From NCBI GenBank assembly GCA_963693315.1, contig OY856186.1, positions 76,420,042-76,484,041 on the forward strand: DNA of 64,000 nt, given 5' to 3'. Position numbers and translations under genes: made by a program. Shown one piece after another: positions 35,991 to 48,145 of this stretch (position 1 is its first letter; every line of letters starts with the position of its first letter). Source of the DNA: Diogma glabrata (lineage: Eukaryota; Arthropoda; Insecta; Diptera; Cylindrotomidae). The notes beneath the pieces are model-generated. The model was given only the letters and a program-made list of their open reading frames with translations. It was not told the origin of the DNA and searched no databases.

Positions 35991-38080
35991 ATATAACAGT
36001 AGTGTTATCGTGCTTTAATGTTATAAATGTGTAATAATTGGCTGATAATTTTCTATCAAGTGGAAAGTGCTGAAGTATGCAAAGTTAAAAATCTAAAATG
36101 GTTGACAGATATGTAATGTGATATATAAATTATAATGGGTGAAGGATCGCATGGAAAAAACAAGAAGTATTGGATTCAGAAGAAGAAGACGTAAAATTTG
36201 GCTTTTAAAACCTGATCATTATTTTGCTACGTTGCATGAAATTTAATAGTCGATACCAATCCCTAAAGCCATTATATAGCAAAAATATGTGAACCTGTTG
36301 TCCTGGAATATAATCGTAAAATTATATCACAGGGGTGAAAAAAGGTGGACAGATGTGACTAATATATGGAGAAGATGAAAACAAGCAAGCAAGAAAAGCA
36401 GAAACTGTGTCACTAATGACTTTTTTAAGTATTGATATAATATATATCCTTCAAAGGACAGTAAATCCACTGGATATATCAATACTTTAAAAAAAAAACG
36501 GGATTTGAGAATTAACGTTAGAAGTGAACGTTTAGAGCCTACAGTGAATACAATTACATCAAATCAAGACTGTGTGATACAAAAGATCATACTGCACCCG
36601 GTTACAGTAAGAATGAGGACAGCATACAGCGTTCAGAAGCAACAATCAAAATTTTCGGTGTGGGATATATGGAGAAGCGTATAATTTCACAAAAAACTGC
36701 AGTATTAGTAGGAGAATGGTTCGTTGTAACAGAGTGATGAAACTACTTGAGTTTAGCCTGCTGAAGCTACTTTTGAGCTATGAATTATGTCACAAAAGTA
36801 TCATAAACGAAAAACAGTAAATGTTACCCCAAACTAAAATACAGGAATTTCATCCAAACGTTTAAATAAGAGGCAGTGGAAGTAGCTTGTATCAGATTTG
36901 AAAAAAGGCATCAGTAAAGAATATGTTGCAGTCGAAAACACACAGGTAAGCGGAATAGTTTTCTGATAAGTACAAAATATATGTTATTTAGAAAGAAAAT
37001 TTAGGACCATCAACAAGTGGTAATAAGCAACTAGGTAGTACTCAGGACTTAAAAAGGAGCAATAAGTGACAATAAACGTAAGAAAAGCAAGAAGCTAAAT
37101 GTGATTTACCTTAAGAAGGCTTATTTTATTGAAGGCTGATTTAGATCCTGTGTGGGGTTATGCATGTCTAGGTGGGGGGTAGTGTTAATAAAATAAAACA
37201 TGATTGACAACAATAACGTAACAGCTAATAAGCTATATTCGCAATAAATAAACAAAGTATTACGGCCATTACGACTTTAGACCAGCACAGCTTTAAACGG
37301 AGAGGAACAGACGGAATTCCATAGAAAAGTTAAAAAATTTTAAAGTTGATTACTAGCGTTAGCCGAAGACTAAAAACAAAAAACGGGATAATCTAAGTTT
37401 AGTTATCATATGGCATGTGTAAGCCATCCATCAGATTCTACAAACAGATTGAAGAGTTCAATATCAGTAAGAACAACTTTTTACACAAATATCGAAGCGA
37501 CATCATTTTTCTGACACTATTTTTTGTGGGTGAACCGAATGAGTCATACTGAATGGAACTCTTGCAAAAACAAAAAAAATGTTGCTCATGAACTCGAAGT
37601 GGTGCATCTTTAATTTTGGTCTTGGGGTTTTACGTTGCTATATCAATATTAGTGAATAAATCAGACTACGAGAATATTATCAGCAAACAAAGAACACCAG
37701 TTGCATAGTTTCAATGTCTGGGTTGTTAAAAAAATAACAAAGTTAAATACCGAATGAAATCACGACTTCAAACACGGCTAGCAGAGTCATTTAAACACAA
37801 TAGCTTAAATAATGACATCAATAATATGTCGACAGTAATTTAGAGTCATTAGGGAGTGATGTTAAGGGACGTAGGAAACAGGAAGGAAGATTTATTTTAT
37901 TATAGAAATTTCAAAATTATTTGGAACGAACAGACTTAGGTGGAGGGTTCTGTAATAATATTTAAAGAATCGTTTTTCTTGACGAATTTAATAGCATTAA
38001 AATCATGAACTCTGCCACTTATTTTTAAGAATTACACATCGATTACGTCAAACTCATATTTTTGGGTTATGGCATACCTC
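35991..38080. other. Purine-rich interval, no recognised gene
   Basis: About 2 kb that is A- and G-rich on the plus strand, with many short, interrupted frames. Short pieces look protein-like, but no motif could be tied to a family. It may be old transposon sequence. A decayed complementary stretch (about 36418-36495, AAGTATTGATATA against TATATCAATACTT) brackets a short loop. Confidence 0.35.
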
Positions 38081-38549
38081 ATTGATGAAAAACGTGTTCT
38101 AGACAGAGTTGTGAAAACTTGACCATTTTTGATTTTCCTGAAACTTGGCATATAAGTAGTATGGACAAAATAAAAGTACAACTTTTTTTAAAAGGTCAAA
38201 GGGTCAAAGACCAATTAGAATTTAATTAATTTTTTTTCTGAAAATATTTCTATCTTTACTCTTTACAGTATATCAAATTTACAAAGAGGCATAAATTCTT
38301 GTTCTTGAGATATTTAATTTTAAAGATTTTTAGTCCGATTAAAATTCTAATTATTCATTAATTTCTGGAACTTCAGTGGTTCAAACTTTTTGATGATAAA
38401 AATTGTTTGAAAAAATAATGAATAATTAGAATTTTAGGCGGACTAAAAATCTTTAACATTAAATATCTCAAGAACACGAATTAACGCCTCTTTGTAAATT
38501 TGATGTATTTTAAAGTAAGGTTAGAACTATAAAAAAATAGTTGAAATTT

Positions 38550-38593
<44 letters not shown>

Positions 38594-38910
38594 CTGATAT
38601 CAGCAGATAATTGATTTTAAAATTTTTTGTTAAACGACTAACGATTATCTATCAAACAAAAAAAAAGTTTGATAAAATCGGTATAGCCGTTCTTGAGCAA
38701 TTTAATTTCAAACTAACATTGGATTGGCAGATTTTTCATTTTTCATGCATGTTGGGGTGCCCCTCAAACTATGCACTTTAAAAAAAAATTAAAATAAGTT
38801 GTATTATTTATTTTGTCCATATTACTTACATGCCAAGTTTCAGGAAAATCAAAAATGGTCAAGTTCAAATCTCGACTTTTACACCTGCGTACATCACGTT
38901 TTTCATCCAT
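38081..38910. repeat. Nested palindromic element
   Basis: Outer arms at 38081-38195 and 38785-38910 are inverted copies (ACCATTTTTGATTTTCCTGA and AACTTGGCATATAAGTAGTA on the left, mirrored at 38815-38870). Inside them 38266-38370 pairs with 38410-38520 (AAATTTACAAAGAGGC, CTTGAGATATTTAA, GATTTTTAGTCCG, TTCTAATTATTCATTA), leaving a loop of only about 45 bp. The right side has in addition a 42-T run and about 190 bp with no left counterpart. It looks like a fold-back MITE disturbed by a later insertion. No target duplication was identified. Confidence 0.75.
38552..38593. repeat. Homopolymer T run (42 T)
   Basis: A continuous 42-base T tract within the right half of the palindromic element. It could be the poly-A tail of a retrotransposed insertion on the minus strand, since the sequence to its right (38594-38785) has no counterpart in the left half. 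Confidence 0.9.
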
Positions 38911-40850
38911 AATAGGGTAAACCTGTATTATAGGGTAAAATACATATATTTTGAATATATAACAAAATCGTAACACGTGGGTGTTAGAAGCCTTATCATA
39001 TAGAAGCCATTAATCGCTCCTTTCAAATGAACTATTTGTTATTAAAGTTACAGATATGTAAACCTACCGCGGAGCGAGTTGAGCTCGCACTCGATCAACT
39101 TTTTGTTATTACATTATTATTCGATATCTTTGTTATAATATTTACATAAAATATTTACAATATCTAGAAACATTTGTGTATGCTATTTCCAATGTGTTAA
39201 TTAATTTTTTCTTATATTTAATATTTATATTCAATTATTGTACAAATAACTTTCTGTTTTGTCAACTCTTATTCAACATACAAAAAACAACAAACTCCAA
39301 CATTATTAAATTTTTAACTTAAATAAAAATACTATAAATAAATAAACATTAAAACAAAACAGAACTAAAAATGTTTACTTTGAATTTCCTGTTAAGAAAA
39401 ATTTAACCGTCACAAAATGTATTGAAAGAATATTAATTTTTGACACCCGTAAATATATGTTGTTCTTTCATATCACAATATTGTTTTACATTAACTTATC
39501 GAAATACAGTTTTCTTTAAGTGGGGTATTTTAATTATGATTAAGATAATTGTTTAACTGTATATTTTTATATAAAAGTGATTTATTGATTGATGGGGGTT
39601 GGCTCGTGGGGGTTGGTTATACTTCAAATCTTTTCTACCAATCTTCTACACAACATATTAATCACACAAAAACAGCAAACCAACAAAAACATATATATGT
39701 TAATCAAAAATCGACCACCCAAAACGTAATTATAAATTACTTCCACGAAATCCAAAAAAAAGGTAAAATTTTATACTTGAAAAAAAATCAAAAGAAAACG
39801 GAGCAAAACATCCTTTATTATTCAATCTAGGAGTATGGTAAACAAATAATATTAGTTGACAAAAAATTAAATATACGAGCATACTTGTTGTTGTGGTTCG
39901 TCTAAAAGGATTTGATTGATTGATGATTTTGACTTTTGGGAAATTGAACAAAAACGAACCCAAGTTTGTTTGATTGCCTTGTTTTCTTTTCTTTATTTTT
40001 TTGTGGTAAAATGTTTGTTTACTTTTTACTTATTAAGGATATTTGATCAAAAGAAATTTCAAAGTGGTTGTAGAATAAAAAATAAAAAGAATAATTTAGA
40101 AAATTGAAAATTCTGGTTTTTTATTTTACTTGTTTATGACAAGACATTTGAAAAAAAAAAGATCTGCCTATGATGGAGAATGGAGAATTTTTTATACATT
40201 TCAAGTGTTGAATTTTATTTTACAGTCTACCTGTTTTATGTATTCCAAACGAGAGAGACTTAGAGAAATATTTCCTGTTTAACGTCCTAAACTAATACAA
40301 TCTCTTACCTAAAAAGAAAAAATAATTTATATTAGTAAATTTAAAAATAGCTGCTTATATTTTTATTCAAATTACTACTTCTTCCAAACACATTAATTTA
40401 TTTGTAAGTCCAACAAAAAATTCCCGGCTGATATACCATATAACCGCCTACATATTGATTATAAATTAACCAATTTTTATTATAAATAATAAACAAAAAT
40501 ATATTATACATATTTCAATTGTTGGTAAATTTAAATGATTATATTTCATGATTATAACATATAATTTGTTAATTGAAATTTTTTAAATTATAGATTTGGG
40601 TGAAAACAATAGGTTAACTTTATGAACGTGCATAACATAGCTGGGAATAGCTTTATGTTTATTAGAAAAGTTAATGTTGTGTTGCTTATAAATTATGATA
40701 TGAATTATCAATTCAATATTGTTTATTTGTAAAATTGTTACTATCCAAAAACTGTATGACGTTTAGAGAAGTCAGATAAAATCATTTGTTTCACATTGTT
40801 GATCAATTTTACTCTTCAGGAGTGATACTTAACACACAGGCTTCTAAGAT
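38911..40850. other. AT-rich interval, no gene seen
   Basis: Two tandem copies of GGGGGTTGGCT/TTA-like sequence occur at 39594-39620. Otherwise the interval is low-complexity A/T. The 93-codon plus frame at 39549-39830 has no recognisable domain and a biased K/N/Q/I content. Confidence 0.45.
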
Positions 40851-42644
40851 CTTACACCTAAGACCTATTTTCAAGGACCTAATAATAACTAAGATTTAAT
40901 ATCATAAATCTGAGACATTAGAACTACGACTAAATTCTCATTTTTCCTTAGACATAACACCTAGCACCTGCGCCCGGAGATCTTCAACTTAAGCCATAAA
41001 ACCTAAAACTTAAAGCCTTAAACACATGTGGCCTTAAATCTTAAGCCTTAGATCTACGACCTAAGATCTAAGGTGAAGAATCTATGGCCCAAGAACTACA
41101 ACCTAAGACTTAGATTTTAAGACCTACTACTTAATATCTTTAATCTAAGACCTAAGACCTAGAAAGAACAACCTACAACCTAAGAGCTAAGAGATAAACC
41201 ATAAGATCTGAAACCTAAGACCTTAGATCTTAAAAAACTAAAATGTAAGACCTAAGACCTAACCCTAAGACCTACAACCTAAGACCTAAGACGTAAGACA
41301 TACGACCGAAGACCTAGCTCCTAAGACCTAAGACCTTAGACCTAAGACCTAAGACCAAAGACTTGAGACCCAGGACCTAAGACCATAGACCTAAGGCATA
41401 GGACCTAAGGCCTAAAACCTAAGACCTAAGACCTGAGACCTAAGATATAAGACCTAAGACATAAGACCTAAGGCCCAAGATTTAAGGCTTAAGACCTATG
41501 ACCTAAGACCTAAGACTTAAGACTTAAGACCTAAGACCTAAGACCTAAGACCTAAGACCTAAGACCTAAGACCTAAGACCTAAGACCTAAGACCTAAGAC
41601 CTAAGACCTAAGACCTAAGACCTAAGACCTAAGACCTAAGACCTAAGACCTAAGACCTAAGACCTAAGACCTAAGACCTAAGACCTAAGACCTAAGACCT
41701 AAGACCTAAGACCTAAGACCTAAGACCTAAGACCTAAGACCTAAGACCTAAGACCTAAGACCTAAGACCTAAGGCCTAAGACCTAAAACCTAAGACCTAA
41801 GACCTAAGACCTAAGGCCTAAGACCTAAGACCTAAGACCTAAGACTTAAGCCCTAAGACCTAAGATCTTAAACCTAAGACATAAGACCAAAGACGCAGAA
41901 CTCAAAACTTTAGAAATAAAATATAAGATCTAAGACTTAAGACTTAAGACTTAAGAATTAAGACCTAAGACTTATGACCTGAGACCTAAGATCTAAGACC
42001 TAAGACCTAGGACTTAAAAACAAAGACCTAAGACTAACAACTAAGGCCTAAGACATAGGACTTAAGACCTAAGACCTTAAACCTAAGACATAAAACCTAA
42101 GACCTAGAAGCCAAAACTTTAGACCTAAAATATAAGATCTAAGACTTAAGACTTAAGAATTAAGACCAAAGACCTAAGACCTAAGACCTAAGACCTAATA
42201 CATAAGACCTAAGATCTAAGACCTAAGACCTAAGACCTAAGACCTAAGACCTAAGACCTAAGACCTAAGACCTAAGACCTAAGACCTAAGACCTAAGACC
42301 TAAGACCTAAAATCTAATACTTAAGACCTAAGACCTAAGACCTAAGACCTAAAACCAAAAACCAAAGACCTAAAATCTAAGACTTAAGACCAACGATCTA
42401 AGACCAAAGATCTGAGACCTAAGACCAAAGACCTAAGACTTGAGACGTAAGACCTAAGACTTAAGACCTAAAGCCTAAGACCTAAGACCTAAGACGTAAG
42501 GTTTAAAACCTAAGACCTAAGACCGAAGATCTAAGAATTAAGATTTAAAACCTCAGACCTTAGACTTAAGACCTTAGGCCTAAGATCTCAAAATTGAGAC
42601 CGAAAACCTAAGACCTTAGACTTTACTAAGACCTAAGAACTAAG
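40851..42644 (-). repeat. Heptamer array (TTAGGTC)n, block 1
   Basis: Head-to-tail copies of ACCTAAG (on the minus strand TTAGGTC) cover about 1.8 kb. Two tracts are almost perfect: about 41528-41772 (roughly 35 units) and about 42195-42309 (roughly 16 units). The margins are heavily mutated (ACTTAAG, ATCTAAG, ACCAAAG, GCCTAAG) but keep the 7-bp rhythm. The unit equals the common insect telomere repeat TTAGG plus TC. There is no coding frame. Confidence 0.95.
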
Positions 42645-44387
42645 CGACCGTACCTAGATTATGTAACACAAAATTTCATGACTTTGAACCCTCACTCTCC
42701 CCTATGTCACAAATTGTCCCAATTTTAAGACGCTCATCAGAATATTTCCCCATTTGTATATTTGCTGGTGTGGCTGAAATCTGCAAACCTTCATCTGACT
42801 GGTATAATGAAATTGTTGGTGGTAAAAAGTGCACATACGTGCAGCTAAACAATACTCAATTTTTTTGCATTTTACTATTTCTGAAAAATATTGACTGGTT
42901 CTAACATGCTCTGCTATCTATGATATATCGTTAGACAGCAAGTTATTTCCATCAATTTCAGAATTTTCAGATTTAATGTGTTCAGCAAAGGTAGGAAATC
43001 TATCTAAAACAAACTGTTGTCATATTTCTGCCAATGTTTTACCACAACATTAAAAATTCTACTTCTCAATTTCTTCATTAATTGTCCTGCCTTGTAAATC
43101 TAAATGTCTGTCATAGTCATCTCATGCGGTAAAATTAAGCCAGATAATCCTCAAATCAAAGGATCCTTATATGTTATGTAAAAGGCATCTAAATTATGTT
43201 TTAGAAAATAGCTAAATTCAACTTTAAAAGCCTTCTGGTATCGAGAGTCGGGACATTAACGATTATTATAAATATGGTTTAATATTATTTTGGAATTTTA
43301 TGATAACTGCATATTCTGGTGTATCAATTAATTTTTTCGCATGGTAATACGCTGTCGAGTGTAGTGCTATATACGTTAGACCAGAGTACTACACAGCTTT
43401 CAAATTTCCATTGCCATTTTCTTTAATTTTAATTCCTACATAAACAGATGGTATAAGTTCATACCTTGACACTACAACCCAATCATGGTCAAGTACACTT
43501 ATGCATCATGATTGCTGCATCATCATTGCTGCTTGTATGTGAGCTGAGGTTTCGTTTATACCGCGTTTTTCGTTTATACCGCGTTTCTACCGCGTATTAT
43601 AATATATTGTTACGCTTTTCTAACCTTACTTCGAATTGGCCTTACTCACAATTCGACAAACGCAATTCCCAATCTATTTCTGAGTTCGATCACTGATTAG
43701 TAAGCAAACACACCGGGTTTTATTAAGTATTTAACCCTTTTATTGTTTCACAACAACAGGAAACAATACTGCAAATAAATATTCCTAACTAAAATATTCT
43801 TTCAATAGCTTCAGATGCTCCAACGGTTTATTGTAGGAATTTCCAGTAACACAACGTTCAAAATAATACACAAATTATTTCTACCCAATAACACTTATAA
43901 CTTTATTCACAATAACTAATTTAAAAATCACTTTTATAATTTTAGCTTCCCTATCGCAGGTTTAAAATAAAACTAATTCCTAGTCTACAAGAGACAATCA
44001 CTTATATACCATTTTGCTTAATTTCTAGAAAATTTTTGGTCACTTTTGAGAAAGCCTGAGAAAATATCAGAAAATTCTATTATTTTACGTTACGTTGATT
44101 TGATTCATAAAATCATTTATTTTATGTTGACCTTAATTCTAAGCATAAGTACAACAACAACAACACTATTCATTTCATTCATTTGTTGTTGCGTTTTGTT
44201 GTGATTTGATTTTACTGGAAGAAACTGTAATAGTCTAGATTTATCTGTAATCGTAACAATATTATAATCAAATAGTTAGACGTGAAATGACATGTTTTGA
44301 CCCCTAGCCTCGCACTCGTAATAGAGCGTCACAAAATTAAAAAGTCCCCGTCCCACAATAATGCATTACATAATTTAGGTACAGTCC
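42645..44387. mobile_element. Inverted-repeat DNA element inserted in the heptamer array
   Basis: The ends are imperfect TIRs: CGACCGTACCTAGATTATGT on the left, and on the right, read inward, GGACTGTACCTAAATTATGT, with 20 of 22 terminal bases alike or nearly so. The sequence outside on both sides is the heptamer array, and CTAAG occurs at both borders (42640-42644 and 44388-44392), consistent with a 5-bp duplication but not proof because the target is itself repetitive. A 66-codon plus frame inside (42704-42904) and GTTTATACCGCGTTT tandem copies at 43553-43600 were seen. No transposase was recognised, so it is probably non-autonomous. The superfamily is not determined. Confidence 0.7.
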
Positions 44388-44876
44388 CTAAGACCAAAGA
44401 CCTAAAACCAAAGAGCTAAGACCCAGAAACTAAAACGCTAAACCTAAGAGTAGACCTACAACATATAACCTGAGACCTAAGATATTTGACCAAAACTTTT
44501 CACCCAAAACCTAAAACCCAAAACTTGAGACCTCGGATCTTACAACAAAAATTTAAGATCTAACATTAAGACCTTAAAACCTAAGACTAAGGACCAAAGA
44601 CCGAAGATTTCAGGCCTAAGACCTAAAACCTAACAATTTGGAGCAAAGAAGTTGGACCTAAGACCTACATCCCAGGATCTAAGATCTGAGACTTATGAGC
44701 TGAGACCTAAGAATCAGGGTCAAAAACCTTAGACCTAACACCTAAGAGCTAAGACCCAAAAACTAAGAACCACAACCTAAGATCTTCAACCTGAGACCTA
44801 CGACCTAAGACCTACGACCTGAGACCTAATACCTAAGATATGAGACCTGAGATCTAAAGCCTAAAATCTAAGACCC
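44388..44876 (-). repeat. Heptamer array (TTAGGTC)n, block 2 (degenerate)
   Basis: Continuation of the ACCTAAG array after the inserted element. It is strongly diverged, with many single-base changes and small indels but a clear 7-bp rhythm, most regular at about 44785-44830. Confidence 0.85.
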
Positions 44877-46416
44877 CCATATAACACCACGCGTCTTTTG
44901 TAGTCTATTTTTGTCATTTTCAGTCGCATTAAGAGCTAAGTTAAATAATTTATTTATTCCAATCTTAGTCATAAAAACGGGCTTTAAAATATTGGCAATA
45001 ATAATCCGATTTTTAAACTTTCTATGACTTAAAGTCATTTATTTAAACGAACATGGCTGAGTATAACTTTTTTTTCTAATAAAATGTGTTGCGTAGTAGG
45101 AACTACAATATGTGTCACAACAACACATAAAAACCCTTTAAGACCAAGGTCCCACAACAACATACGTTCAAAGGTGTTGATGAACGTAAATCTTTCTTTT
45201 TTTGTTTTTTTATATTTTTTGTTAAAGAATGGAAATTTAAACAAAAAATCCTATCACTGACAAAATATGACATAGGCCAATATTTTATGATAAAATAGAT
45301 AAAATAAAAGTAAATAGCAAATTTTTACAAAAATTCGCTGAAACAAAACCAAAATGTAGTTGCCAATAATCCAGCCGGTTGCATATTCCTTGATCCTGTG
45401 ACGCACCGTCTTTCTTAATGATTAAAGCCAACACATAGTTATATGAAGGCTCGTTTCTTCATGGAAGCAATAGCGTCTCATCATCAAGGATTATTTCACA
45501 GCTAAGATTGCGGGTGCTGCCGTTGACTGAATACAGTTTATCCGCCACCACTCCTAAGATGTCACCTTGACTAGTGATATCTCACTGCTATTGCCAGTGG
45601 TATGTGCTATCTCACGTTTACTTGTTTGTCAATAGCAGGGACTGGAGTACGCGCGGTTGTCACACCCGTAGATCAAAAATAAAAAAAAAATTTCAAAACA
45701 ATAAAACCTGATCCCTCCATGCGGGATACTTAATGACAAATGTCATCTTTGCTGTATGACTTTTATGTCTAGGATCTTCTGAAACGTTATGAATTTGTCC
45801 TAGCCGAATATTTTTAGTTCCGTTATTTGTAATTGATTCGTCCATTTTTATTTTACAATTTAAATGAAAATAATTAGAAATCGAAAATTTAAATACTTTA
45901 CTTATAATAATAATAATTAATTTTAATTTTCCATAATTTCTTAGCATTATGAAAAAATAAATTGAAATCTCAGTATACCGTTATAAAAATAAATTAATAA
46001 TTTTTTAAATCACTAAAATTAATTATTTGAAATGCCCGTTTGTTATTTGTTTCTGTTTTTTTTCTTGGGCACAAAAAACTTCTTTCGGACATAGTTTTAG
46101 ATAAAAAACCATTTAGTTTATAAAAGTATAAACTATAAACATACTCTTTTACTATGTTGTTTATTATTATTATTATTTCGTTTTTTATTATTCGTTTAAA
46201 TCCGAAATTATTATTTTTTCTTTCGTTAGAATAAGTTTAAAACTAAATTATAAATAGGAATAAACTTGACAGCAACGGTTTTTGATCAGAAGTTTCTCCG
46301 GGACGTCGTTAAGACACATATATTGATTCTCCATTTTGGTTGATATTTGAGTTTTTAAGATAATACTATGATAGTAGATACTCATGTAGTTACTTGTAGG
46401 TCGAAAAATTACATTG
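44877..46416. other. Interruption between array blocks 2 and 3
   Basis: About 1.54 kb of non-heptamer sequence that begins CCCCCATATAACACCACGCG and ends AATTACATTGTACC. It holds the LINE tail at 45068-45213 and a GC-richer patch at 45360-45680. On the minus strand that patch has an interrupted stretch with protein-like character (ILGVVADKLYSVNGSTRNLS, then LSCEIILDDETLLP) that I cannot assign. No TIRs were found at its borders. Confidence 0.5.
45068..45213 (-). mobile_element. LINE 3' tail (family A), 5'-truncated
   Basis: Matches the 3' UTR of the LINE at 57931-59392: shared TTGCGTAGTAGGAACTACAA / TTGTGTAGTAGGAATTACAA, ATATGTGTCACAACAACACA and GGTCCCACAACAACAT, closing with a T-run (poly-A on the minus strand) at 45068-45075. 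Only about 150 bp is left. Confidence 0.75.
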
Positions 46417-47453
46417 TACCTAGGACTTAAGACTTAATACCTAAGACATAAGATCAAAGACTTAAGACCTAAGACCTAGGACCCAAAACCTTAGTCCTAA
46501 AGCATAAAACCTAAGACCTATGACATAAGTTCTAAAACCTAAGACCTAAGAACTAAGAAATAAGACCTCAGACCTAAGACCTAAGACCTAAGACGTAAAA
46601 CCTAATACCTTAGACTAAGGACCTAAGACCTAAGATGTAAGACCTAAGACCAAAAACGTATGACCTAGAACCTAAGACCTAAAACCTAAGACCTAAGACT
46701 TTGAGACCTAAAACTTAAGACATAGAACCTAAGACTTAAATCCTAAGACTTAAGACCTAAGACCTAAGATCTAAGACCTAAGACTTAAGACCTAATACCT
46801 AAGACTTAAGACCTAGACCTAAGACCTAAGACCTAAGACCTAGGACCTAAGCCCTAAGACCTAAGACCTAAGACCTAGGACCTAAAACCTAAGTTCTATA
46901 AAACCTAAGACTTAAGACTTAAATCCTAGTACCCAAGACTTAAGACCTCAGAACTAAGAACTTATACCTAAGACCGAAGACCTAAGACCTAAGACATAAC
47001 ACCTATGACCTAAGACCTAAGACCTTAGACCTAAGACCTAAGACCTTTGACCTAAAGCTTTTGACCTAAAGCCTAGCACCTAAGAGTTAAGACCTAAGAC
47101 CATAGACTTAAGACCTAAGACCTTAGAAATAAGACCTAAGACCTAAAACCTAAAACATAAAACCTAAAACCTTAAACCTAAGACCTAAGATCTAAGACCT
47201 GTGACCTTAGACCTAAGACCTGAGACCTAAGACCTTAAACCTAAGACCTAAGACCAAAGACCTAAGACCTATGATCTAAGACCTTAGATTTAAGACCTAA
47301 GATCTAAAACCTAAGATCTAAGACCTAGAACCTTAAGCCTGAGGCTCAAACAAATGTATGACCGAGCACTTTTGACCTAAGATCTTTAGCCGCAAATAAA
47401 GACCTAAAACTTAAGTCTTAGTAATCAAGACCTAACATCTTAGTAATCAAGAC
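46417..47453 (-). repeat. Heptamer array (TTAGGTC)n, block 3
   Basis: About 1 kb of ACCTAAG units, moderately diverged throughout and without a long perfect tract. Near the right end (47405-47453) a 15-bp unit CTTAGTAATCAAGAC appears twice. The array stops at the TIR element beginning at 47454. Confidence 0.9.
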
Positions 47454-48145
47454 GTTTGAGAACAGGGTGGTCCGAAAGATTGGTGGAATTTTAAACTCAG
47501 GGTAACTTTGAAATCAAATTACTGGAGAACAGCTAGCCCAACTAAACGGTTTATGTGCGTTGGAAAGATATATGACTGGCTTATCAAGCTTTGTACTTAC
47601 ACTGTTTAAAATACTAGAAAATAAAGTTTTTAAAGATTGCGATGATGTCGTAGATCGAGCATTTTTTAATATTTCACAATATTTAAGTTCAAACCTTACT
47701 TTAAAACACGCTAGAATTTAGAGAAAGAGTTTTGTTTTATTCTAAATATAACAGTTTTTGAAAAAGTTGTTAAACTAAAATTGTCAATTAAATCTAAGAT
47801 GTTCCTTTTTTAAAAGCAATATCTGTTGAACAAATAAAAACTTTTTCTTGAAGTTTTGTTATGTTGGGGAGGAAGTTTTAACTTTTATATTGCGGAGATA
47901 AAAAGTTTAAAAAATGCTTGACCTCCTGTATCAGCGCATTCTTTAATAATTTTATTTTATAATGTTTTTAAAAGTGTAGGTCGAATCTGAATTATGAATT
48001 ATCTTTTTAGTGCTCATAACATTATTGGTATCGGGTAACAGCTTACTTACATTTATTGATTAACTGCACTCTTTCACTTTGATTTCTAAGTTATACCCTG
48101 AATTTAAATTTCCAGAAAATTTTTCGGACTACCCTGTTCTCAAAC
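47454..48145. mobile_element. 692-bp TIR element (MITE) at the array edge
   Basis: The left end GTTTGAGAACAGGGTGGTCC and the right end, read inward, GTTTGAGAACAGGGTAGTCC are nearly identical, and similarity continues for some 80 bp (ATTTAAAxTCAGGGTA..ACTTxGAAATCAAA). Internal sequence is AT-rich with no reading frame. The flanks contain TAAG/AAGAC array remnants (CTTAAGAC reappears at 48168-48175), so it probably inserted in the array, but no exact duplication is visible. Confidence 0.8.

Noticed and set aside
40851..42644. CRISPR-like or clustered repeat array
   Set aside because: The units are contiguous heptamers without spacers, in an AT-rich eukaryotic setting.
40851..47453. A true chromosome end
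   Set aside because: The arrays are internal, flanked on both sides by many kilobases of other sequence, and partly decayed. They are interstitial at best.
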